Source of the DNA: an uncultured Opitutia bacterium
GTDB taxonomy: Bacteria > Verrucomicrobiota > Verrucomicrobiia > Opitutales > Opitutaceae
Reading direction: 5' to 3'
DNA length: 7,768 nt
Assembly (NCBI GenBank): GCA_903938935.1
Contig: CAJAFD010000181.1
Coordinates: 1 to 7,768 of the forward strand
Of the stretch, positions 1-7,300 are shown piece after piece (position 1 is the stretch's first letter; each line of letters opens with the position of its first letter). Under the pieces are notes generated by a model. The model made no database searches. It had not been told where the DNA came from and worked only from the letters and a program-made list of their open reading frames with translations. The position numbers and the translations under genes are program-made.

Positions 1-786
1 GGTGACGGAGACTTCTTCGCGTTGGTTCATCTCGGCCCAGGAGACGGCGAACGACATGGATTGACCGGTCTTAAACGTGACGAAGCCGTGCGCGGCGGCC
101 TCGACGTCGGTGGTGCCTTTGGCGACGTCGGGAATGCCCCACGGGCCTTTGAAGGCTTTGTTGGAAATGTGATCTTTATAGGTGCGCGCGAGGACGTGTG
201 CGGGCTCGGGGTAGCCCATAAAGTGCATGCCGAGGTCGACCATGTGGAGCAGGTCGATGAGCGGACCACCGCCTGAGAGGGCCTTGGTGGTGAACCAGCC
301 GCCGAAGCCGGGGATGCCGGCGCGGCGAATCCATTTCGCCTGGCAGGAATTGATGGTGCCGATGGTGCCGTCGGCGACGTAGTCCATCATCGCGTAGCTC
401 TCGGGGCGGGCGCGGTTGTTGAAGTTAAACATCAACGTCTTCTTCGCCTTGGCGGCGGTCGTCTGCATGAGCGCCATTTCTTTGGCGCTGAGAGCGGGCG
501 GTTTTTCGCAGAAGACGTGTTTGCCGGCCTTCAACGCTTGGAGGGCGAGGGGAGCGTGGAATTTGTTGGGGACGATGACGGAGACGGCGTCGAGCTCGGG
601 GAGGGCTTTTAGCATCTCGGCGACGTCGGTGTAGACTTTGGCGATGCCGTGTTTGGCGGCGGCCTTGTGCGCGGCGCCTTGGTTAACGTCGCACAGGGCG
701 ATGATTTCAGCGCCGGCTTGGCGGAAACCCGTGGCATGATAGGCGGCCATGCCACCGGCGCCGATGATGGCGATTTTGGTGCTCAT
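1..786 (-). CDS. Gfo/Idh/MocA family NAD(P)-dependent oxidoreductase (3' end outside window)
   Basis: The reading frame is open from the ATG at 786 to the window edge: 262 residues without a stop, against a usual family length of about 330-400, so the C-terminus is missing. The N-terminal Rossmann fold starts at once with IAIIGAGGMA (dinucleotide loop G9-x-G11-x-x-A14). The family signature CEKPP follows at 93-97, with catalytic-type Lys95, and the substrate-domain motif GGGPLIDLLHMVD at 172-184. Family members oxidise or reduce sugars, inositols or glycosides in the cytoplasm using NAD(P). The substrate is not deducible here. There is no signal peptide or Tat motif, unlike many PVC homologues, so it is probably cytosolic. 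It lies 49 bases downstream of the TIM-barrel isomerase gene on the same strand, suggesting co-transcription. The start is fixed by the Rossmann strand beginning at residue 4. No Shine-Dalgarno precedes it, only a T-rich leader. An oddity is that the Asp178-His181 spacing is one residue shorter than the usual D-x-x-x-H. The family call is firm; specificity is unknown. Confidence 0.93.
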   Translation of the reverse strand, partial: MSTKIAIIGAGGMAAYHATGFRQAGAEIIALCDVNQGAAHKAAAKHGIAKVYTDVAEMLKALPELDAVSVIVPNKFHAPLALQALKAGKHVFCEKPPALSAKEMALMQTTAAKAKKTLMFNFNNRARPESYAMMDYVADGTIGTINSCQAKWIRRAGIPGFGGWFTTKALSGGGPLIDLLHMVDLGMHFMGYPEPAHVLARTYKDHISNKAFKGPWGIPDVAKGTTDVEAAAHGFVTFKTGQSMSFAVSWAEMNQREEVSVT

Positions 787-822
787 AAATAAAAAAAACT
801 AGGGGTGAAGCAACGCGGGGCC

Positions 823-835
823 GGTTAACCGGTGG

Positions 836-847
<12 letters not shown>
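823..847 (+). terminator. Terminator-like stem and T-tract facing plus strand
   Basis: Two perfect copies of GGTTAACC (823-830 and 834-841), separated by GGT, form an 8-bp stem with a 3-base loop, followed immediately by six T (842-847). This is the layout of an intrinsic terminator for plus-strand transcription, although the stem is only half GC. No plus-strand gene lies to its left; both flanking genes are on the minus strand. It would therefore stop antisense RNA crossing the left gene. The stem overlaps the last codons and stop of the isomerase gene. On the minus strand the same stem lacks a T-tract, so there it could only act as an intergenic hairpin. Each half is itself palindromic and the copies are 11 bases apart, so a protein-binding operator is an alternative reading. 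Confidence 0.4.
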
Positions 848-1876
<1,029 letters not shown>

Positions 1877-2033
1877 GATCTTAGAGGACGTTTAAGGATT
1901 AAGGGGTAAACTTTAAGAGACGATCCGCGGTGATTCAGGCGGGCGGGGCGCTAGGGCGGCAAGCGGATTGTTTTTTCGCTGGGTGCGATTCTGCGCTTCG
2001 CGGGCGCGCGGGAACGCGTCAAGCTGGCCGCCT
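1877..2033. promoter_or_regulatory. Divergent spacer between two TIM-barrel genes
   Basis: These 157 bases separate divergently transcribed genes, so both leftward and rightward promoters are expected here by layout. An AT-rich patch at 1891-1917 carries the heptamers TTTAAGG (1891-1897) and ATTAAGG (1898-1904) in tandem and a related CTTTAAG (1911-1917). It sits 15-41 bases before the leftward start. No convincing -35/-10 pair was found on either strand. The right half is very GC-rich with no clear signal before the rightward start. Confidence 0.3.
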
Positions 2034-2831
2034 ATGTTGCGCCGCACGTTTTCCAGTCTCGGTTGTCCAGAGCTCGATCTCGACGGCGCGCTCGCGTTGG
2101 TCGCGAAGCACGGGCTCGACGGCGCGGAATTGCGGGTGCTCGGCGGCACGATCGATCTACCGGCGTATTTCACGACGCAATTTGGCTCGCCGGCCGCGCT
2201 CGCGGCGAAGCTCGGGGCTGAGGCGCGGCGCATCGTGGCGCTTGATACGTCGCTCAAACTCATCGGCAACACGCCCGCCGAGCGGGAGCAGTTTTTGGAA
2301 TTTCTACCTTGGGCCGAGGCGCTCGGGGTGCCGCGGTTGCGGGTGTTTGACGGCGGCTCGGGTTTGGATGATACGACGCTCGCGCAGGCGGTGGACACGG
2401 TGCGCTGGTGGCAGGCGCTGCGGCGCGAACGCGGTTGGCGGGCCGATCTGATGGTCGAGACGCACGATTCGCTGGCCAACGCGGCGGCGATCCGGCGGTT
2501 CGCCGTGGCGGCGCCGGGCTGCGCGGTGCTGTGGGATTCGCAACACACCTGGTTGCGGGGTGGGGAAGACCCGCTCGTGACGTGGGCGGCGATCCGCGAT
2601 CTCGTGGTGCACGTGCACGTGAAGGACAGCATCGACGTGCCCTCGGCGAAACACTCCTGGACTTACGTGTTGCCCGGGACGGGGCGCTTTCCGATCGCGC
2701 CGTTGTTGGCGGCGCTGCGGGCGGATGCGTTTGCCGGGCCGGTGTCGCTCGAATGGGAACGTTTGTGGCACCCGTATCTCCCGACGCTCGACGCGGCGCT
2801 TACGGCGGCGACGCACAATCGCTGGTGGTAG
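2034..2831 (+). CDS. Sugar phosphate isomerase/epimerase-like TIM-barrel protein, short form
   Basis: Predicted 265-residue, single-domain xylose-isomerase-like TIM barrel, the standard family length. The first strand is RRTFSSLGCPELDLDGAL (3-20), followed by HGLDGAELR at 26-34. Metal-site segments are LMVETHDS at 139-146 (Glu142, His144), VLWDSQHTW at 165-173 (Asp168, His171), VVHVHVKDS at 191-199 (His193/His195) and VSLEWER at 237-243 (Glu240). The conserved ligand set is complete, so an active metal-dependent isomerase, epimerase or lyase in the cytoplasm is likely; the substrate is unknown. The ATG at 2034 is preferred over the in-frame ATG at 1968, whose extra 22 residues are Arg/Trp-rich and precede the first conserved strand. 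Length and loops differ greatly from the divergent neighbour, so it is not a recent duplicate. Codon choice is unusual for the window: by hand count 16 of 18 Val codons are GTG and 15 of 17 Thr codons are ACG, against 8 of 23 and 10 of 22 in the next gene. Confidence 0.9.
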   Translation: MLRRTFSSLGCPELDLDGALALVAKHGLDGAELRVLGGTIDLPAYFTTQFGSPAALAAKLGAEARRIVALDTSLKLIGNTPAEREQFLEFLPWAEALGVPRLRVFDGGSGLDDTTLAQAVDTVRWWQALRRERGWRADLMVETHDSLANAAAIRRFAVAAPGCAVLWDSQHTWLRGGEDPLVTWAAIRDLVVHVHVKDSIDVPSAKHSWTYVLPGTGRFPIAPLLAALRADAFAGPVSLEWERLWHPYLPTLDAALTAATHNRWW

Positions 2832-2971
2832 CCCGACGGCGCGAGCTTTCGTGCTCGATGAATATACGAGGAGTTTAACTTTTTACCGTGGGCGTCTCGG
2901 CGCTTTACCTCGGGCGGAAGACTCGCAGATTAACGACCGCGTCTGACCCCAGCGCGCCTCCCTAATTTTTT
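2832..2971. other. Intergenic spacer with weak hairpin
   Basis: A 140-base spacer between the short isomerase gene and the PEP-hydrolase-like gene. It holds a small hairpin, CGAGC/GCTCG with a 6-base loop (2842-2857), not followed by a T-tract, so it is a poor terminator. An AT-richer stretch follows at 2858-2888. No convincing promoter was found, though the spacer is long enough for one before the gene at 2972. The base-composition switch described in the findings falls here. Confidence 0.3.
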
Positions 2972-3838
2972 ATGCCCAACCCTTGGACTGGAAAAGGAAA
3001 CCCTTACACGCGCGAGGAAGTGCGCGAACGTCTCCGCGCCACGCTCGCCAAGGGCGACGCCATCATCGCCGCGGGCGCCGGCACCGGCATCAGCGCCAAG
3101 TTCATCGAAAAGGGCGGCGCCGATTTGATCATCATCTATAACAGCGGGCGTTTCCGCATGATGGGTCACGGTTCCACGGCGGGCATGATGGCCTACGGCG
3201 ACGCCAACGCCATCGCCATGGAGATCGGCGAATACGAGGTGCTTCCCGTCGTCGAGGAATGTCCGGTCATCTGCGGCGTCCACGCCACCGATCCGCGCCG
3301 GCGCATGTGGCATTGGCTCGGGCAGGTGAAGGAAATGGGTTTCTCCGGCGTGAATAATTTCCCCACGCATACGATCGTCGACGGGCATTTCCGCGGCGTG
3401 CTCGAAGAGACCGGCATGAGCGTGAAAAAAGAATACGAGATGGTCGCGCTCGCGCGCCGCATGGATTTGTTTTCCGTCGTTTACGTCGGCACGCCCGAGG
3501 AAGCCATCGAGATGGCCAAGGCTGGCGCCGATGCGATCATCGCGCACGTCGGCACCACCGTCGGCGGCAGCATCGGCGTTAAAAACGCCCTCGTGAGCTG
3601 GGATCACACGATCAAGACCACGCAGTCGATCATCGATGCGGCGTCCACCGTGCGGAAAGACATCTTCTTCCTCTGCCACGGCGGCCCGATCAACACTCCC
3701 GACGACGCCGCGCGCGTCATGGCCGCGACCGACGCCGATGGGTTCGTCGGCGCGAGCAGCCTCGAACGCATGGGCGTCGAGGAATCGCTCACCAACCTCA
3801 CGCGCAAATTCAAATCGCTGAAACGCAAAGCCCGATAA
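2972..3838 (+). CDS. Phosphoenolpyruvate hydrolase-like TIM-barrel protein (Tm-1 C-terminal family)
   Basis: A 288-residue protein matching the PEP-hydrolase-like TIM-barrel family (COG5564 type). This family also forms the C-terminal half of plant Tm-1-like proteins. Typical motifs are GAGTGISAKFIEKGGADLII (35-54), YNSGRFRMMGHGS (56-68), PVICGVHATDP (98-108), GVNNFPTHTIVDG (126-138), AHVGTTVGGSIG (191-202), CHGGPI (235-240) and GFVGASSLERM (257-267). The two Gly-rich late loops resemble phosphate-binding loops of TIM barrels. It is a full-length single domain, presumably cytosolic. The biochemical function of the family is poorly established, and the hydrolase name should not be taken as proof of activity. 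Its frequent partner, the UPF0261/Tm-1 ATP-binding domain, is not encoded in this window. The ATG follows a C/T-rich leader (CCCTAATTTTTT) without Shine-Dalgarno. A terminator-like hairpin follows the stop, and a cupin gene begins 48 bases on. Confidence 0.9.
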   Translation: MPNPWTGKGNPYTREEVRERLRATLAKGDAIIAAGAGTGISAKFIEKGGADLIIIYNSGRFRMMGHGSTAGMMAYGDANAIAMEIGEYEVLPVVEECPVICGVHATDPRRRMWHWLGQVKEMGFSGVNNFPTHTIVDGHFRGVLEETGMSVKKEYEMVALARRMDLFSVVYVGTPEEAIEMAKAGADAIIAHVGTTVGGSIGVKNALVSWDHTIKTTQSIIDAASTVRKDIFFLCHGGPINTPDDAARVMAATDADGFVGASSLERMGVEESLTNLTRKFKSLKRKAR

Positions 3839-3841
3839 TCC

Positions 3842-3873
3842 GGCCCCGCGCGCTGCGTTGGCCCTTTCTTTTT
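3842..3873 (+). terminator. Possible intrinsic terminator or attenuator after PEP-hydrolase-like gene
   Basis: Four bases after the stop codon, GGCC (3842-3845) can pair with GGCC (3860-3863). An inner CGC/GCG (3847-3849 with 3855-3857) encloses a 5-base loop, with a small internal bulge. The stem is followed by the T-rich run CTTTCTTTTT (3864-3873). This resembles an imperfect intrinsic terminator. It would separate or attenuate expression of the cupin gene that starts 13 bases later. The broken stem and interrupted T-run keep confidence low. Confidence 0.4.
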
Positions 3874-3886
3874 ACCCCGCCCCACT

Positions 3887-4336
3887 ATGTCTCCCGCTGA
3901 ACGCCGTTTCGTCCAAATCGCCGACGCTCTTCGTGAGCCCAACGCTTGGACCAATAACGAGTGGCTCTGCCGACCCGATCTCGTGGCCGCCGAGAAACTC
4001 CTGCTCGTACGTGCCAACATGGATCCGGGGCATTGCCACCCGTTTCACTTTCACCCGCACCGCGAGGAAATTATTTATGTGATCTACGGCCGCGCCGAGC
4101 AATGGGTGGGCCACGACCACCGTATCCTCAGCGCGGGCGAGATGGCGCACATCCCCGCTGGCACCGTGCACGCCACGTATAATCCCCACGCCGAGCCCCT
4201 GGTCTTTCTCGCGATGCTCTCGCCCGCGAAACTCCCCGACGCGCTCGCCGCCGCGCCCGATCCTTGCGATGTTTCTACGCAAGCGCCTTGGGCCGATCTC
4301 CGCAAAAATCTCCCGCCCTGCGTCACTCGTTTCTGA
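3887..4336 (+). CDS. Single-domain cupin protein
   Basis: A 149-residue small beta-barrel protein with both cupin motifs complete. Motif 1 spans 48-68, from Gly48 through HFHPHREE to Gly68, with probable metal ligands His54, His56 and Glu61. Motif 2 is GEMAHIPAGTVHATYN at 84-99, with ligand His95. All four ligands are present, so it should bind a divalent metal. Cupins of this size act as sugar isomerases or epimerases, dioxygenases, or small-molecule binding proteins; the sequence does not choose between them. The His-rich segment HCHPFHFHPH (49-58) supplies extra possible ligands. There is no signal peptide, so it is likely cytoplasmic. It sits between the PEP-hydrolase-like gene (48 bases upstream) and the large exported dehydrogenase (44 bases downstream), all on one strand, and may share their pathway. 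The start is placed just ahead of the conserved region and has a C-rich leader with no Shine-Dalgarno. Confidence 0.9.
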   Translation: MSPAERRFVQIADALREPNAWTNNEWLCRPDLVAAEKLLLVRANMDPGHCHPFHFHPHREEIIYVIYGRAEQWVGHDHRILSAGEMAHIPAGTVHATYNPHAEPLVFLAMLSPAKLPDALAAAPDPCDVSTQAPWADLRKNLPPCVTRF

Positions 4337-4362
4337 GGCCTTCGCCTACAACTCACATTTTG

Positions 4363-4380
4363 CCCCTGGAAATTTCCCCT
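4363..4380 (+). promoter_or_regulatory. Palindrome flanked by CCCCT repeats before the large dehydrogenase gene
   Basis: A perfect 10-base palindrome, GGAAATTTCC (4368-4377), ends three bases before the ATG. A direct repeat CCCCT lies at each side (4363-4367 and 4376-4380), the second overlapping the palindrome's end. It occupies the place where a ribosome-binding site would normally be. It could be an operator or a translational control element; it could also be chance, being short. Confidence 0.25.
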
Positions 4381-7300
4381 ATGAAACGTCTCCTCGTCCT
4401 CGTTGCCCTCTGCGCGTTCGTCGTTACCTCTGCGCTCACCGCCGCCGAAGCGCCGCTGCGCGTTTTTATCCGCTCCGGCCCGAAGAGCCACGGCCCCGGC
4501 GCGCATGATCACCCGCGCTTTCTCGCCGAGTGGGTGACGCTGCTCAACGCCCGTGGCGCCGTCGCTTCCGGCGGCAACACGTTCCCCACCTCCGCCCAAC
4601 TCGCCGCGACCGACGTGCTCATTCTCCACGCGCAGGAAGCCGGCAACATCGCCGCGCCCGACCGCGCCAACCTCGACGCTTACCTCGCGCGTGGCGGCGG
4701 TCTCGTCGTCATCCACGCCGGCGCCGTCGCCAAAGACACCGATTGGTACAAATCCATCATCGGCGGCTCCTGGCGCCAAGGCAGTACCAAGTGGCTCGAA
4801 GCCCCGATGCACCTTTATTTTTCCGATCGCGCGCACCCGATCACCCGCGGCGCTTCCAACTGGCAAATGAACGACGAGATTTACTACGACATGGACCTCT
4901 CGCCCGACGTCCATGTCCTCGCCACCGCCTACACGCCCAAAGCCATCGACACCGGCGGCAAGGGCAACAAAGAGGCCCAAGCCCGCGCCGCCGAGGCCGT
5001 CGCCAAGCGCAAAGGCGTCAACATCTACGACCACCAGCCTCAGCTCTGGACCTACGAACGCACCGTCGCCGGCGCCACGCAGCCTTACCGCGCTTTCGTT
5101 TCAATCCCCGGTCACCTCTACGAAAATTTTAACCGCGCCAATTACCGCGCGATTCTCCTGCGCGGTATCGCTTGGGCCGGCCGCCGCGCCAACGCCGACG
5201 AACTCTGCCTCCCCGCCGAACTCGGCGACACGCTGCGTTATCCTGAAGGCGGTCCCACGGCGCCGCGCCAAGCCGCCGCCAAAATCCAAGTTCACCCCGA
5301 TTTCAAAATCGCCCTCGTCGCCTCCGAGCCGCTCATCAACAAAGTCATGAACATCGACTGGGATGAACGCGGCCGCCTTTGGGTCTGCGAGACGCCCGAA
5401 TATCCCAACGGCCGCCGCGTGCCGAATGCCCCCGCGCGTTGGCAAGATTCCGGCTCGCTCAAGCCCTTCGTCACCGAGCGCGACCCCGAGGATTCCATCT
5501 CGGTTCTCACGGACACCGACGGCGACGGGATCATGGACACCAAGAAAACCTTCGCTGACAAACTCGAGCTCGTCACCAGCTTCGTCCTTTACCGCAACGG
5601 CGTGATCGCCGCCACCTCGCCCGATATTTGGTACCTCGAAGACACCAACGGCGACGGCGTCTGCGACAAGCGCACCAAACTCTACACCGGCCTCGGCATC
5701 AACGACACCCACGCCGTCATCAACAATCTGCGCTCGGGCCGCGACGGCTGGATCTACGCCACGCACGGTTACTCGCGCGGCGACGTCACTTCGGCCGACG
5801 GCTCGAAAAAATTCGGCCCCGACGGCTCCGGCGTCGTGCGCTTCAAGCCCGACGGTTCTGCCTTCGAGCAATACAGCAGCCGCAACGGCAACACCTGGGG
5901 GCTCGATCTCACTTGGGATGGTCAGGTGTTTTGGACGCAGCCCACGAGCGGCACGGTGTTTTTCCACACCGTTCTCCCCGAGAGCATTTTGTCCAAGGGC
6001 AAACTCCCCGGCGTCACGTCCTGGAAAGGGATGATCACCAACCAACTCACGTTCCCCGCGATGACGTGGCCCGAGCAGGCCTATTCGCAGATCGACCAAG
6101 TCGGCCGCTTCACCGCCGCCGCGGGTTGCGCGATTTACGAAGGCGGCGCCTGGCCGGAAAAATGGAATTACAGCTACTTCACCAGCGAGCCCACGCTCAA
6201 CATCGTCCACCACCAATTCGTCCGCCGCGATGGCGTCAGCTACAGCGTCGAAAAAGAAAAGGGCCGCGAAGAAAAGGAATTTATTCGCAGCACCGATCTG
6301 TGGTTCCGCCCCATTGAAAACCGCGTCGGCCCCGACGGCGCGCTCTACGTTGTCGATTTTTACAACCAAGCCGTCATTCACAACGACACCCGCGGCCCGT
6401 TGCACAGCCCGTCCAACGCCGCCGTCCGGCCCGATCGCGACCACTACTTTTCCCGCATCTGGCGCGTGCAACACCAGGACGCCAAAGTTCTGCCCGCCGT
6501 CGCCCTCGATCGCAAAGACCTCCCTGGTCTCCTCCGCGCCATTGAGACCAGCCCCAACGTGCACGTGAAAAAAACTGCGCTCCGTCTCGCGCAGGAAAAT
6601 TTCCCCGCCGCGCCGCAACTCGCCGCGCTTTCTCGGCCCATGGGCAGCCCCGCGCTCGCCCGCTACGAAGCCGCCGCGACTGCCGCCACGCCCACGCAAC
6701 GCGACGCCATCCTTGCTGAATTTGTCGCTGCGACCGATGACTGGACTAAGTCCGCGCTCATCGCCGGCGCCACCGAAAACGCCGCCGCCTACCTCGCCCA
6801 AGCGCTCACGGGCGACCGGCCCGCGGCGCTCGGCGTTTTCGTCGCCGCCATCGCGCCGGCTACGCGTCCCGCTGACGCCGCGCGCCTCATCCAAGCCGCC
6901 GCGTCCCGCCCCAGTCCCGTCGCGGCCAGTTTCCTGCGCGGCCTCATCGAGATCGCCGATAAACTTCCCGCCCACGACGCCGCCACCAGCGCGGCCTTGA
7001 CCCAGCTCATCGCAGCGCCCGACACCATCGCGCCCGCGCTGTTGTTAGCCGCCAAGACCGACAAATCCGGCGCGCTCGCCGCCACCATGGATCAAGCCGT
7101 GCGCCGCCTCCTCGCCGATTTTAACGCCGCCGAAACGCCCGCCGCGCGTCGCGCCGAAATCGCGCTCTCGCTCCTCGCGCTCCCGTCGCAGCGCCCCGAT
7201 GCGCTCAATAAAATCATCACGCTGCTCATCGATGCCACGATCTCCGACGCCATCAAAACGTCCTTGCTTGTCACCCTTGGCGAACTCCCCGCGCAAGAAT

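Noticed and set aside
1968..2033. Upstream in-frame ATG giving a 287-residue isomerase
   Set aside because: The added 22 residues are Arg/Trp-rich, precede the first conserved barrel strand, and have no better leader than the ATG at 2034.
1877..2033. Sigma-70-type promoters in the divergent spacer
   Set aside because: Only pairs with poor -10 matches or a 19-base spacer were found, such as TTTACC with TCTAAG, which would leave almost no leader.
1913..2632. Minus-strand open frame of 239 codons opposite the short isomerase
   Set aside because: Ser/Arg/Pro-rich antisense shadow; the plus-strand frame has the conserved barrel motifs.
2842..2857. Hairpin as a terminator after the short isomerase gene
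   Set aside because: The stem is only 5 bp and no T-tract follows.
2858..2878. Six-codon open frame starting at 2858 as a leader peptide
   Set aside because: It has no codon run or paired hairpins suggesting attenuation, and is about 90 bases before the next start.
2930..3679. Minus-strand open frame of 249 codons opposite the PEP-hydrolase-like gene
   Set aside because: Antisense shadow rich in Asp, Gly and His, with no domain; the plus strand encodes a clear family member.
4381..4425. Lipobox at Cys11 of the large exported protein
   Set aside because: The residue before Cys11 is Leu, not Gly/Ala/Ser, and the cysteine sits within the hydrophobic core; ordinary Sec cleavage after about residue 22 fits better.
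4084..5034. Minus-strand open frame of 316 codons across the cupin/dehydrogenase junction
   Set aside because: It runs antisense through two well-supported genes and has no motif of its own.
5101..6975. Long minus-strand open frame of 624 codons inside the large dehydrogenase gene
   Set aside because: It is antisense to a frame with many recognisable family motifs. GC-rich codon bias commonly leaves the opposite strand open; its translation is low-complexity Gly/Ala/Val/Asp with no family motif.
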